Shown in pieces: positions 27,401-42,500 of a stretch of 64,000 bases of DNA (positions are counted from its first letter, which is position 1; each line of letters starts with the position of its first letter). The notes beneath the pieces are model-generated. The model worked only from the letters and a program-made list of their open reading frames with translations. It searched no databases and was not told the origin of the DNA. The translations under genes were made by a program, and so were the position numbers. Origin of the DNA: Trogon surrucura (Eukaryota > Chordata > Aves > Trogoniformes > Trogonidae); contig CM036622.1 in assembly GCA_020746105.1 (NCBI GenBank), positions 10,898,487 to 10,962,486 on the forward strand. Reading direction: 5' to 3'.

Positions 27401-30400
27401 AAAGGGGATCATAAGGACACTTGGAAGTGAAAGGAGTGGTTTGCAAGTGTGGAGTTCAAGGAAGATTAGCCAGAAGAGACAAGAGACAGGGTATTAGGAG
27501 TTTTCATACCCAGAGATTTCATTGCCGCTCTCAGCCTCACAGAAAGCATTAACTGTCCTATTTCATCTCCAGTTAGGAAGAGATGAAAGCTGAAGTGAGT
27601 TTTTAAAACCTTTTTCTTTCCAAGAGCAAATCAGATCAACTGTACTTCTTAGACAGAACAAATGCATACTGTCTGGGAGCTTTTTTATTAGGGCATACAG
27701 CTTGCTCTTGGTCCCAGTCCAGCTCCCCTGAGAAAGAGCTGCCTGTGCCCCCAGAAAAGCACTGTGTTGACACAGGAGCAGAGCCTTTCTATGGAGGTAC
27801 CACCTGCAGCCCAAAAGACAGCAGGTCCTTCCCAAAAAATAAATTGAATTTCCCTGTGTGCCACTGTTCAGATTTCTGAGCATGGATTGGTGGGTTGACC
27901 TGTATCCTGAACTTGTATTTAACACTCCTTCAGCATGTTTAGAAGTGGGAAGAGAGCAATTCCATATGGGAATTCTACTCTGAACATCAGCTTCCTCTAT
28001 GGCTTCGGTCAAGTTACAAGGCTTTTCTGTCCCAGTTCTCTTCCTCCCACAAAATCCACCCCCAGTTGTTGGATCTGGTGTAGTGCTCTTTTCCTACTCT
28101 CAGAGGAGGACTTGGCAGTCAAAAGGAAGTATACTGTGAAATCAATCAGTGCACAAGCACTCATTTGCTGTGTACAGCCCCTTCTCTCTCATCAGTTATC
28201 TGTTCTCAGTGTTTTGGGGCAGAGAGAGGTCCCAGCCCCAGCTCTGCCACTGCTTGCTAAAGAATCATGACCTCTCCGGGCTTATCTTTCCCCTTCTCCT
28301 GATGGTAGTCTGAACAACACAGTCACAACACATGACACTTGGGCAGACATGCCAGAGACTCCAAGAAGACCATTAGAAGGGTCAGGTCAGACTTTCAAGA
28401 TCAGACAAAGGGATTTGTTGAATGCTCCTCAAAAACCGTCTTTCCAGCATCCCCAGCTCCTCAGGAACTGGGGTGTCACAACTGGGCAAAGAGACTAGGC
28501 ATGCTGGGGAAGGGCTGTTGTGCAGTCCCTCTTCCTTCAGTGCAAAGGCTAAGTTGCCTGTGAAGATATTTGAATAACATTTTTCCCCTGTGCCAGATTG
28601 CAAGCTGTATGTCATGCTGTCAAGGCTAGCAATCAGCCTGATTGTTGCAGACTTGACAAACACGCTTATTTTTAGAACTGCTAGATATTACACATGGCAC
28701 TAGATCTCTCTTTCATGTTAGAGACTTTAATCTTCTGCTGGAGTTTCTTATTGGACATCTGCCCAGAATATAAAGACTGATCTTTCTCTTTTTTTTCTCC
28801 CTCTTTAATAAAGTGTCAGGGCCTCACTGAAAGGTGTAGATGGCAGTCAAAGGATCTCAGCTGAAGTCGTGCCTCTCCCACCTCTCATCCAAATTATACG
28901 TAGGGGTTATTGGCAGTATGTTGAAATAACTTTACCTTGGGATAATAGCCTTTTGCTTATCTCCCATCTATCTGTCACACTGTCTAACTTCTGTATTAAC
29001 AGTGTCTACCTTTGGGCAGCTCACACAGTACAGTAGCTGTCATTCTGTCCGCACTCCTGGGTATTTAATGTAAACTGAACCAAAGTATGTTAAAAGTGTA
29101 CCAGGAAAGACAGTAATTTTTCCATCTCTCTCCCCAGAAAAGTGAGAGGTAGCCAAAAGAGCGGCCCTGCAGCACTCCAGATGTGAAGTAGCACAGTACA
29201 TATCATTACAGAAGCAACATTTTCTGCCTCAGGGGCCTATTAGTAATTTTGACAGCAGAGGCACTCTAATCCCATGCAGAAGAAAACAAGGCTGAAATAA
29301 TATGGGTCCTAGTGAGTTCCAAAAATTAAGTCCTGACCAAAATACCATGGCCCTGCCATCAGACCAGGGATTGCTGTCAACTATATTCTGGAGTGTAGGA
29401 CTCTGTATTGCCTGACTGTGATGGCTGATAAGGTGAGAATCAGAAAGACAGGAAAGTTCAATTGAAATGCTCATTTCTTTCATCCCAAATGTAAGGCTAG
29501 GTGACAAATGGCCCAAAAGGACAATGGACTCTGAGAAGCTGAGGCTACAGGAGGACTCCTTTGACTAGCACACCCCACTGCAGGAGGTTCTATCCAAACA
29601 CAGCAACAAGAGAAGACAGAAAGGAGGTGACACAACAACAAAACCTGACTGGAGCACCAAGATTAGCCGTTTCTGAGAAGCAGAGATCCCAGTAGCTCAG
29701 TGTCTTCCTCCCCAGGTTCACCTCTCCTTTGGTCTGTGCCATGAGCTCAATCTTTGCCTTCTCTGAAAGTTAAAAAATAAAGTATCTAAAAAGAAAAAGG
29801 GATTCACATAGGAGTAAACCAAGATATTTATCATTAGCTTCCATAAACTGCTTTTTCTCCATACTTTCCCCTATTATTTCTGCTATCATTTTTTTACAAA
29901 TATCATTCACTTGCTGTTCAATTTTTTGCTCCATGCCCTCGTCGCTGAGTGATTTGAATTTTTAAAGGAAGATAGGTGTAAGAAGTTTGTGTCATTTTAG
30001 TGAAAATATAGACCTATTGTGTTCAAGGCAGTCTGAAAATCAAGGCAAAAACTGTCAAAGCATAGCATAGCTTTTCCACAGGATAGAATGCATCCAGTTC
30101 TTCAAAGAGGAAGTATGTGGAAATCTTCTTAATCATCATGCTTTTTTACAAGTCATATGATCTTTAGAACTGCAGAGCTGAAACCTCCTAAGCCTTTGTG
30201 TGTTTAATCATATTCAAAACTCACCACAAACCTATCTGTCTCTCGTAGCCTGCTGTCCAGGTGCTCCAGCTGATGGCATGAGCTGCTAAGGACATGCTCG
30301 GCAGCCAAGCTTCACACAGAACAAATATCAGTGTGTTGCCTCATGAGCAAGTGTGAGAAAAGGTGGGAGAGCCACAAACAACAGGGAACTGGCCTGAGGC

Positions 30401-33400
30401 AGTCCAGCCTGTTAGCAGAGCGAGTGGAGCGCCCCTGAAACAGATGTAACCAACACCTTTCATCTGTAATCACTGCACAGTTCTCATGTCAGGAGAGCCT
30501 GGGCAATATGAGGATCTCAACTGCTGTCAGCATCCAGTCCATGAGAAAACAGAAGATGTGGCAAACCTCCAAGCATAGCTTGGCTTGATGGTCCAGCAAG
30601 TTACTGTTATACTGGAAAGACACTTGCTTTCCAGCTACTGATGTCAGTTCCACTTTTTTTTTTTTTTTAGTTAGTGACAGATGGGGATTAGTGTAGTTAG
30701 CCAATATGCTTAATCTCCGGAGAGCAGAAAACATTTTATGCCACTCAACAGGAGGCTTTATGGATGCTAGAGGTCAAATTCACAATGATATCTTAAAACC
30801 TAAGTCCTTTAGAGCTACTTGACTTTCCTCTGGCCTTTGTGAGAATTTAGCCACTGGAGAGTTAGACCTTGAATACCTTTGGGAAACTGAGCCTAGACAT
30901 CTGACAGTTACTTCTTGAGCTGATCCCAAGTTTCAGGAACCCCTCCCTCAGTTATAAAGCTGTGGGCAGAGGGGGAAAACACAGATTATAACAATATTTA
31001 CATAGTGAGCCAATAATCATGCAAATAGCAAGACAGCTACTTGATGTAGAAAAAGTACTGGCAAGCTTGTACTTTTAAGCATAACGTTGGCTTTTCCCCC
31101 TTAACTGTGTAGCTGGGAAGCTATTTAGTGATGCCTGCAGTCACCGATCCTGAGTGTCTAATACCCCGTTCATTCTGTTTAGCTGGAATGGTATTGGAGA
31201 AACTGAATTTTATATCAGACCTGTCAATAATTCCACAACACTGGCATTTTTCCACATTTGTTAGTACAGTGCCTCTTCCATATACCAAAGGCATTACTTT
31301 AAAATGTCTACTGTGTCACCTCACCTGCAGGGGAAAAATGAGCCCTGGATTTCATTTCGAAATAAGGATGTCCAATATGTGTCAAAACATGTTGCCTCTT
31401 TTATTAATTCCTTCCCATAAGCATTTCAACTTAAAAATCAAGAGTGAAGCAACTTCATATGCCAGTACCTGCAAGGACACTATCCCTTTAAGGCCTTGCA
31501 GTTGGCCCCCATTAACATTCCAGTTTTATTGCATGTACCTGGTCTGAAGAAAATCGGTAGCCAGTGGGTGTAGCATAAATTGTTGGCCTTCAGCAAAATG
31601 AACAGCTGAAATGCACACAGTACCTGACCATGCTTGTTAAGGCTATTTGCTCCTTTAATCACCCACTGCACTCGTGACTGCCTGCCATTCAATTATTTTC
31701 ATGATGTCGCTAGACAATAAAACATGACAAGACAGGTATTACTGTGTTAAGGTCATCTGATGTCTAGAAGTGTCTCATTATTCCCTTCACTGATTAGCTG
31801 CAATTACTGCTTTAACCCAAGTATTTAAGGCCATAACTGTTTCAAATATTCAGCATACGTTACCTTATGAGATGGAGAAGTGTTTGTGGAGGAAGGACCA
31901 GTGGTTCCCAGCTGACTGGCCCCAGAGCTGTAACAGCCTCAGAGAGGGTGCTTCCAAAAAATGTTTTGACCCCCAGTTTGCTCCAAAGACACAGCACTCA
32001 CTAGCCCAAGGGTAGGCAGCCTATGTCTTGCCTGTGTAAGTGATATCAGATCTTTCAAGAAAGATCCATGTGCAAAACCAGCCTTGAGTCATCTTTCTTG
32101 CTCTAAATCACTGCAGGCAGGGCTGATGGGACAGTTGGAGGCCAGAGATTAGTCTGAAGCACTCAAAACATCTCCTGCAGGAGGTGCCACAGAAGCCACC
32201 AGAAGGTTGCGTATGCAGACTATGTTGGCCCTAAGGAAGTAATGCTACACCTCTCTGGTAACACAGGCATGCCTGGACCCAAAGTTACTGCAGCTGAGAA
32301 TTTGCAATGAGATTTAAAATTAGGCCTTCTTGTTTATTAAGCCAATACGGTCTTATTATAACAAAGCCCTTTCAACCAATTTTGGTCAGGACAGGTTTTT
32401 GTTCCTGAGAACTGAAAACAGCAAGTTGCGAGAGTTAAAACCAACAAAAGATTACACAATCCCACATTCCTCAAGTTTGGGCAAATTAGCTAACTCCTTG
32501 AATTTAAATTCTTTTTTTTCCTTCATGTCACACCATTTATGGTGAGCAATAGACAGTGGAGAGTTCCCTTCAAGAAAGGTGGGTCCTACAGGCAAGCAGA
32601 GATGAAGCAGGCAGGGCTTGAGTTAGTGCCGTAGGAATGCTGGTTGTCAAGAACAAGGCAGGACAGACCCAGGGTTTAACATTTCTCAGTAAATCTAAAT
32701 TTCATCCAAGATCAAACTGAGGGTGCCTCTTTCAACCTGCCCAATCTCAGTCAAATTCTGGTGAAAAGGAGAATTTGTCCTGATCTTTGAGTTCAAAGGC
32801 AACATACACATTTCACAGAGGTGCTGGGGGAGGTGGAAATAATACCTATTCGAAGTAGTAAACAAGAACAGCCAACCTTTCACTGGGGGAAAGGCAGTTT
32901 TACAGACACATTGCCAATGAAAACCTCTCTCCCACTGCGGCGCAGAGTGGGCCCAGTATTCGCTCTGCCTTCCACATTGCATTCAACATGACAAACTAAT
33001 AACCACAGCTGGCACTGCCGCTGGCGAAGTCAGCAGTTACCTCAAGCAGATGACTGGTAGGAACAGCAAAATAGCTTTTGCATTACCTACCAGCAGAGCC
33101 CTGGAAAGTCAAGTAAGGGGATGTGGCAGATGTCCCACCCCAGTGGCGCAGGAGTAGCAAGCCTGGCTCTCCAGGACTCGCCTCCATTCCAGCCCTTCCT
33201 TCGTCCTTCCCCACCCAGCAGCAGGATGAGCAGAGTCCCCCAAACTTGGGGCTGCAAAATCCAATCCTGCCAACACTGCTGAGAAGCTTCAAGCTGGCCC
33301 CACAGAAAACGCAGCTCATTGCAAGAGAATGACTTGCCAATTTTGTTTCTTGTGGTACAATGAAACTTATTTAAATAAAATCCTGATTAAGACAGGAAGC

Positions 33401-35739
33401 CATGGACTTGATTCACAGCAGGGAAAGCTGAAAACTGCTTGCTACATGCCGTTAAATTGCCAATTTCTACCATTTTATTTTTAAAGCAGAGTGCTGTTTC
33501 TTTGAATTGGGAACAACACTGCATGCACATTATTTTGGATAATGTATATGCAAGGTCACTTTGTTCATTTGGTGTTATTGAGCCCAAAGTAAAAAACATG
33601 GGGGATTTTTTTCCTCTCCTGTTGAGGAATGTCTTTTGATATGTGGAAGTCAATGACTCTGTAGCCACAAAAGATCTATCCCACGTGCAAGTGGTAAAGC
33701 AAGGTGGCTCACCCTGCTGTAAGGATCATGCAGCTTTCACTAGTCCTTATCCTATGCCAGGGGTGCATCAATGGGGAAAAACAAACTTTATAGCTCTCTC
33801 CTCTATTCCTCCCATTTAAATTGTAAGTGCTACAGGGCACAGTTAGTGTTTGCAGATGACTGCTTTCTGTCTCAGTTACAGAGGACCTGTTACACGTACT
33901 AGGCACAGCTGGCAAAAGTTCAATTAGACACACATTAATATATAACAATGTGCCAAAAATTTAATTTAATGCTAACTGTGAATAACTTCGTTCATTTTGG
34001 CCATATTTCCATTTAAATCTTATTCAGCTAATCAGTTATCAACTTTTCCATTGCCCGTTTATGACTATGCTCATGTTAGTCCGTGCAGCTTTGTTGTAGC
34101 TGATCGTTTCAGATCATTTCTATTTCCTATTGGGATAAGCATGTGAGCAATCCTGAAACAAATACTCAAGTGTGCTTCATATGGATAGCTGCATCTAGAG
34201 ACAGAAACACAAGAACTTCCATGGAAAATGGCTATAAATAGAGCCTGATCGTGATAAAGAAAGTTACTGGAATTCATATTTGCTCATCCTTTGAGCTCCT
34301 TTCCTAGATCTTCTTGAAATAAATGTTTTATCTACCATCAGTTACCTTAGCTATGAGTTTGGAGCACTGTGTCAGCTTACACCACCTAAGAATCTGGCCC
34401 TTTCTGTACTGCCTGTATTCAACTATTGTAGAAAGTCATAAAAAATGTGTCCAATACTCAACTGCTTTGTGTTGTCTGCAGATCAGAGTAATGTCATATA
34501 TATTAACCACCATAACTGTTGTGTTTGCCTTCAGTACGCAGACAGAGAATTAATGGCATTGATTTTTAGGTATTTACATTTTAGATGAGGGTGCACTGCA
34601 CAACATAGATGAGTTTGCATCGTTGTGAGAACGACCACTCAGCCATTTTTAAGCATCCCTTTGAAACTCATGCCTGGCCTTCTGTAATGACAAAAGTTTC
34701 TGTATGCAGCTCTATCCTATAGTAACAATTTTCAGTTACACCAATTTCCTTCAGCGGTGCTGTTTTAAGGGATCCAGCTATGTGAGTGACATTCCCTTCC
34801 TCTGCAGAGCTACGAGGGGGCAGTGATAGCACACTGTCACTTTTCTGCTGCAATTCCACTTTAGGCTGTGATGGAGAGTGTTTAGGCCTGGCAGCTGCCA
34901 CCAGGATAAGCTTTCATGTTTCAGTCATGTTAGATCTTTCAGCAGTTTTACCGAAGGTTGCCTGAAGAGCACTGATAACGTGCCAAAGAAATCTAAGGCA
35001 GGTAAATTAAGATGTGCTGTGCTGAAACTGTTCCAGTTTGTTAGGGTTTTTATTACTGGATTTTGAGGAATATCTGTATGTCCCTTCTCTGTGCACAGCT
35101 TTGTTATCTGCCTGCCCTCCTAGCCCTTACCTCCAAGCAATCTTACATAGCTGTTAGTGCAAAATACCATTTATTCCATACCATGAGTGCTCATGTAACA
35201 CAGAGCTGTGTCCATCAGTACCTAGGAAACTCTCTCTGCCTCACCAAAATGTCCCTCCTCTTGTGTGGCATAAGCAAATTGGTGGAAGGATAAGAACAAA
35301 AAGCAGAGAGGGTGAGGTAAAGAAGAAGGGTGAACTTGCCAATGCATCGGTCTACTAGCCTGGAGGTCAGTAGGGCATTGCACTATTTAATGACAAAAGT
35401 TTTTTTCAGCTGACTGCACTGTGGCTTCTTCTCTTCACCATAAGCATCAATATAGAAGCAGCAGTGGATATGAGTGGATTATTTCAACTTCAGTTATTTA
35501 GTTATTTAGTTTCTGTGGCCAAGTGAAGAAGCTTGGGCTTGCTGTGCCATGTCTTTCTGTGTGGCCATCTGAGTCCCCTGGACAGGCTGGAGTGTGCTTC
35601 ATTTCCAAAGCAGGCCACAATCAATTTAATTCAGCTCGATATGGGTAAGGCTTACTGAATTTTTTGTTACAGCAGTCCTTCAGTGGGACCATGCAGCTCG
35701 AACTGACTCCCAGCTATGTACATTGCTTGTATGTCACTA

Positions 35740-36500
35740 CTGGGACTTGTATTACAATAACAAGCCATTAGAGACATTATTCATTACATGTAATTAAGAT
35801 GTTGGTTAACTATGACACCCAGAATGAACATTACAGAAAAGACGCTTTGCTAAATCTTTAGCAGTATTCCAAGCCATCAAGATATCAGTTTGATTGACAG
35901 ATCAGATAATCTCTTTAGTAATCCTCTGAATTCTAAACACAGGAACCCATAACTCATCATCGGATAAGAATATGCTGCGGTTATACTCTACAGTAGCGGA
36001 GAACAGAGTTTCAGTTGGCTGGGTTTATCCACTCACTCTTTGCATAAGGTTCTTAGAACATCTCTATTTCAAAATCAAGTTTTTCTTTAACTTTACTAAT
36101 GTAAGGCATATTCATTAATGTCATGATGTGTTCTTGTAGAGGTTCTGCTATTTTTTACAAGGCACTAATGATGTAATAAAGATTAATTAGTGTAAGTTAT
36201 AGTGCCTGAAGTGTATACCTTCAAGCTGTTAAATGTGTCAATGGAGATCCATTATGACAACAACGGGCATATTATTCTCAATAGGGATTGCTCTATTTGC
36301 CAGTATGAGATGTGTGCTCATTATTAAGACAAAACCAGTGAGAGGAGCCCAGATTTTAATGCAGCTGAAATAAGAGCCTTGCTTTACACAGCATGATAAG
36401 CCTTGATTTTGTAAACACTATTACTTTGCTTTCATTACATATTCCTGCTGGTATTATTTCATGGCATCAGCTATTTTACAGGCTTTTATTTGTCATCATA
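35740..36500. promoter_or_regulatory. Candidate distal HOXA element with PBX-MEIS site
   Basis: This block is free of repeats and rich in homeodomain words: ATTCATTACATGTAATTAAG (about 35,779), the composite PBX-PREP/MEIS consensus TGATTGACAG (35891-35900), AAAGATTAATTAG (about 36,178) and others. Density of AT-core motifs in sequence of varied composition suggests a conserved non-coding element; I cannot align it. Confidence 0.4.
35891..35900 (+). promoter_or_regulatory. Consensus PBX-PREP/MEIS site TGATTGACAG
   Basis: All ten bases match the composite TALE-homeodomain consensus. It lies about 19 kb beyond the HOXA1 stop. TALE factors are established cofactors and early regulators of anterior HOX genes; activity here is inferred. 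Confidence 0.5.
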
Positions 36501-39500
36501 GAAATTCAGGCCAACAGAACCCACTTAGCACTTTGCAGCTTAGAAAACAAAATCAACAACTTGGTGATTTAAGTACTTGAATTTTGTCAGAAACTGTGTA
36601 TCCATATCAGGTCTAGAAGGCCAATCAGATGAAAAAGATTAAAGCTCACTGAGTTTCTACACCAATAGCACACAAGGGAGTGTCGTGGCTAACCGCCCAT
36701 CTGTGTGCTTGGGCATCCCGTAGTCCGGTTAAGCAGGCATCTACTCACTACTGGATTGGAAAAGGATGATTACCACTGCCAAGACCAAATCCATCTCTGT
36801 CTATGGATCCATATTGACAATTGAGATATACTCCCACCATCTCTTCATTCAACCATCTCTTTAATTTGTTAGAAGATTTAAACTGATTTTAAGGCCATTA
36901 TCAATATATTTTATTAAACATGAAACACAAATATGATACAAAGACAAATAAACAGTGGGATATGTGTTGCAAAGTTACTGTTTACATTTTAGGAATACCA
37001 GCAGCAAATGCAGTGCTTAGAACATTTTGAGCCAGTTATTAAAATTCAGTGCTTGAACCGGTTTCCAGAAAGGCCCGTAGTTTTGTGGGATGGGCAAGTC
37101 TTCACTACACTGAGACAGGTACATCTGAAGGTATTTCCAAATTCCCCAGGACAGCCTCGCCTCAGCACTGTGTTCTAGTCGAATGGAATAGACAACTCTT
37201 CTCCACTTCCCAGGTTGTCACTACAGGGGGTTTTCCTTTGTTTATATTTCTCAGAGGAATATTGTTCCTGTGCACACTTAGCAATGGTTTCTCCACACTG
37301 TTTTCCAAACTTGAGATTTTACCCAGGACTCTTTTGTGTATGGGATTCTTTGAATTTTGTGGAACTGCAGCTAGGCTAGGACACTGGACTTTAGAAAAGA
37401 GCATTCAGACATCAAAATTAGAAATCATTTTCTCCGGGATATTTCGGTTAGCTTGCTTGCTTGCTTGTTTTTAAGTTGTAGCCTGTAAGAAGCTTTGTTG
37501 TCTCACTCTTCTATGCCTCAAAGTTGGATCAAATAATTTTCCTCAAAACTTCAGCAGAAGAAAAGTCCTTTTATGAGCTGAGATCAAGCATCAAAACTCT
37601 CAGCCCTAACGAAGCTCAGAAGGAATTTACAAGTATTTGAAATTGAGGAAAAAAACCAAGGCCAAGAGGGCCTTCCCTGACACCCAGGGAAATGCAGTTC
37701 CTGTCTCTCTTTCTGTCATGGACTCCAGTTAAGTCAAACTTCAGCTTTTTTAGAGCAACATGAGTAGGGCTCAAGGCTAGAACTTCCACTCACTTTTTGA
37801 TAGCTTTCTGCTAGCTCTCTTGTTCAGACTCAATGCAAGAGAAGAAAAGCAGGGAGAGAGACATTGAAAAAGGAAAGATTCCTCTCCTAAATGTAAGTAA
37901 ATGACTGTGATGAACTTCCAAAATAGAAATGCTCACCTCATCCACTCTGCTGGACAACTCAGTCCGAAGGGGCTTTTCAAGAAACTTGAGGGGTTCGCAA
38001 TACTCCATGAGAATGGTCTCTGTCCAAAGTCTTTTTCTCTTCCAGTCGTGCTGACCCAGAACTGGGCTCAGCTGCCACCTGAGGACTCAGCTGGCACTGA
38101 AACAACAGGACGACTGTTCGTGGATTTGCTCTGATGCTAGAAATCCAGACTAATGTCTATCCTTAGCTTTATATATCTGGAACAGAATCACAAGTGCCTG
38201 CAGAGTCAGAGCCTAAGCAAGTCAGTAATATTGGGTACTACACCAAAAACTGTTTCCCAGTGCTGTCAGGGATTGAAATGTTAGTGCGTTATGCCTCAAG
38301 AGAGCCATGAAAACCCCAAACATTTTCTGTATATCACTGACTGTGATCTGCTTATTTGATTAAGATCTCAAGATTAAAGCCGGATAAGGCAAAAAAACAC
38401 TTTCCACAAAACCTTCACCTTCTCAGAAACAAAGAGATTTTTCTGCGCAGTGTGTAATGAAATTACAGTTTCCTGAAACAGCGTAAAGTGTCAGGGCAAC
38501 CCATCCCACAGGATCACAGACAGTTACACCGAAAAGGGTGGGCAGCTCAGGACAAGGTCAGGATTCACCTGTATCTGGCCAGTTCCGGGCCTTCAGTCAC
38601 AGCTCCTGCCAATGACCCCTATACCACAGATCAGGAACGCTACCTCTGTGCCAGTGTCTTGTTTTGCTTTCTGAAAAACAAAACCGCTTACTACTGCCCT
38701 GTTGATCAGCATGCCGTTTGTGGAAGGTGTTGAAAAAAGAACTAAAGAGCCTTTGCCTTCTAGGTTTGAATTCAGAATTCTTAAGATTTTCTACCTTGGA
38801 ATCCAGAGTCTCAAACTTAACACATCTAAACTACAGCTCAGGTTACTTTCCATACATTAATCATTCCTAGAGTTAAAAATATGTTCATTTGCTTAATTTG
38901 AATCCATTAAGATGCTCTATGAACATGTATTTACTGAAGATCACATCTGTGTTTTGGCATATTTATAATTAGATGCACAGTTTATCAGGCAGTTACAGAA
39001 GATATGTATCTGGCTGTGATCCGTTTAAGATTCTGGCCATGTAATTTTCTCTTTTTTTTTCTTTAACTAATCACTGGCACTATTTGGAACTATATATTAA
39101 AAATACCTCAATTATGTGTGTTTCACTATGAATGAGCCTTTTTCTAACAATGGTATTGCACCCGAAGTAATTAAATAGCTGTGGAGCTTATAATCACAAC
39201 AGAAATTGAATTCTCAGTTAACATTTTCAAAGTCTTATTGATGAAGATTCCTACTGATTACAACTCTTATTGATCAAAAGTTATTTTAATCAGTTCTGCT
39301 GGGTTTTTTTTAGAGGATTGACCACAAAATAAATACTCTTTTCCCATATGAGAATATTTACATTACTGGGACCCATACAGGGATGAAGCTTAAAATCAGT
39401 GTTGGTTTACTTTGCTTAGCTGTCACCCCTGAAAAGCAAAAACAACTTTTGTTTGAAGATGCCCAGCGCTGTGATTTTAAATGCATGGACATATCTATCT

Positions 39501-42500
39501 CCTATGGCTAAGACATTAGTAAAGTATTGAAATTCTATTTCTGAGACTGCTATACAGCTCAGCCAGTTCAAACACCTACTTGCCTGAGTTATTAAGCACT
39601 GAGAAAGCATGGGAATCAACTACAGAAAATGAAAGTTAATGGTTTATCAAAGATAGAACCCAAATGCTTCATTTCACTATATAACAAATTGGCTGTCTAA
39701 AATACAATTGATGTGTTCATATTATGCATCTGTAGTATTTTTCACTGTTCTTTTTTTCCTGTGATACATAAATCTTATACCTCATATGGCAAAATTAACC
39801 AATGTTATGGAATAACTAACAAGAGTCATCCAGGTTACTTCAACCTTCACAGGGGTTATAGTCTAGGGTTTCTCAAAACACATATCAGTCGTGGTCTTAT
39901 CCAGATCAGCTGTCTCTGCCCATGATTTCACCCCATAGTGGTTACTGGTATTTCACCACAGATTTTAATGACCTAAGGCAGAATTTCATCAGGGAGAATG
40001 TGAGCTGAAGGTTTCATCGTGGCATTGCACAAACCAAACAGCTGCCTGGGTGGGGACTGTTAAAAAACCTAGTGACTGGCTCCATTTCAGAGGCACGAAT
40101 TTCACCCCAGGAATGGAAGTGCTACAACCAGGTTGCATATTGAGGGATGCACGGCAATGAGCTTTGATAAAATCATTGAACAATCAGCACTAAAGACTCC
40201 AATTCATTTGCAAGTCGACCATGTCTGGCGTACGGATTATAAAACCAAAATACGTGGTAACTTACCTGAGTCAATATTGTCCTGAATGACAGCACCGTCC
40301 TAATTTTTACATGATCCATAAGAGCATAGTCAAGTCAAAATTTCATCACAGCAGGGAGTAATCTCTTTCACTCTCAGGCATAGTATGGACAGGTTTACAA
40401 AAACTGTCTATAACCGGAGCCCTGAAAACCTGAATTTCAATAAACGGCAATTGTCAAAATACTGTAAATTCATCTTTAGATCTAATATCCTAAGTGGTTC
40501 CTTTGCAAAATAAAATATCTTTGTTTAGGCATTGTAGTGCACAAGTCTTTGTAGAAGGTTCTTTGTTAAGATGAGCTGATGTTCTGTCTTTTAATCTTTT
40601 AGCACCTTGACTGTGTATGTTGCTATTTACTGTCATTTCCAGAATCCTGCAATATTGTGACTTCACTTTAGCGTCTAACATCATGTGGGGGTGCTCTTTA
40701 CTCCCCTGGCATATTAATGCTACAGCTAAGGACAAAAGATGTAACATTTGCAAGTGTTTTGATAAACCAGATAGCCTAAGGATTTTTTTTATTTAAAAAA
40801 AAAAAATCAAGTAAGTTATCAACCATTTGGATAGTGTGATAGACAAATTATCAAGAGAAACTGCAACATACAGGAAAGATTCAGGACCCAGAGTGGGGCG
40901 ATTTCTTTAAAATTTCACACAAGTCGAGATGACAAACAGATGGCACGGTTAAGAAAATCTAGAAGGCAAAATATAGCACCCATGTCACTTTAAAGATGAG
41001 TCTGCTTATCATAACCTATATTTTAGATCAACTTATAAAGTATTTTTCTAAATCATAAAACTCTCTTGAGCTCTATTTTCTAAAGATAAACTGGTCTGTA
41101 AAGATGCATCAGTCAAGCAGAAGATTAATTCCTGTAGTACCAAGTTGTTGTTTTTGGCACAGAAGTCAATATTTATAAGACAGAAAGCAGCTGTAGTATG
41201 CAAGTTAGCATAGTGCATAAATCTTTGCAGCAAGTTATAGCAAGATGATGATACTATCCACAGGTAACCCAATGGAAGCACTGCCACAACAGAGCTTTCC
41301 TAATGGTGGTCATCCATTTACCAGTGTGAGCCACGCTAATGAGGTCACACTGATTCACTTCGTGTCATTTCCACTTTGAAAGCGATCAGCCCAAATATAA
41401 ACCAGCAATACATTAGAAGAGGTCACCCAGCACAGTAGCTCTCTAAAGAGTGAGCTGTTTGTATAGGACTCTGAGCCAGATCCAAGTCTGCCTGGAGCAA
41501 TAGGACATGCAGCTACCGACAACAGGGCCTGGGAAGCAGATTAACCCCCCGTCCCCTTGAAAGCTGGCTGAGGTAAAGTGCTGCTCTCGGCTTTGCCTGT
41601 GGTGTGGTACTTCATCCCACCTCTCTCATCACCCCTCGACATCGGCTGTGGGGGCAGTGGAGAAGGTGGGGGGTTAACTCTCAGTTTTCCTTCTGCTGAT
41701 TGAAGATTTTGACTCCCACCTGGTGATGCTGGACCCCGCGGCAGCTTTGGGGCAGCACAAGGATCAGAGCACAGCAATTCCAAGAGCTGTGGCAGATGTG
41801 ATCCTGTCTCTCTCTCGCAGGGGGACAACAAAATTGTCCTCTGACAGACATGCTGGACCCCTTCCACATTTCTCCACCTCTCTTGACCACAATATGAGCA
41901 GCTTAACTACTGGAGGCTGGTAGGAGTGTTACTAACCGCTCTGTGTTGGGGTTTGTTGGTGAGGTTTTTTCAGGAGATAAGACATGCTGTGAAGCCCATT
42001 AAGGCCTGCAGGATGATTCTCTTGCTTCGAAAGGGTTTCTCACCAGTGTTAGAGCTCCTGGGTCAGCAGCAGGGGCAGTGCAGGGAGGCAGGTGACTGAC
42101 CAGCCAAGGGACTCAGGCAAGCCCCTTCCCTCCCCAGCCTCACCTTCCACATCTTCAGCCTGGCAATCATTCCCTTCCATGGCATAGAATGAGCTCTGCA
42201 GAGAAGAGGCTGGAGCTGATCCCTTTTTTGATGTGCAATGTTATACGGATTATCCCTACCTCCATCAGCCTTATTGCCTCTGCTGAAATCCCTTGCCATA
42301 ATGTTATCCCTAAGACTAGATGTGAGAGTTCAGCCTGGAAAGGTACTCAAGTATTTCTCTCCCTTCTTGAGAATGCTGTCATGTCAAATTTTGGTCTCCT
42401 GGTGCTGTTCACATGAGTACAGCTACTCATATACAAGGCCATATGGAGTTCCAAGCGCATGGCTTTCTCTATGGCCACTGCTACACTCACTCTGACATTT

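Noticed and set aside
27896..27913. TGACCT and TGAACT half-sites as a possible RARE
   Set aside because: The spacing is six bases (DR6), not DR5, DR2 or DR1.
27563..28012. 149-codon minus-strand open frame
   Set aside because: Longest frame in the left flank but without domain, repeats or codon pattern suggesting coding; likely chance.
31128..31547. 139-codon plus-strand open frame
   Set aside because: Product shows no family features and no nearby promoter, splice pattern or poly(A) logic.
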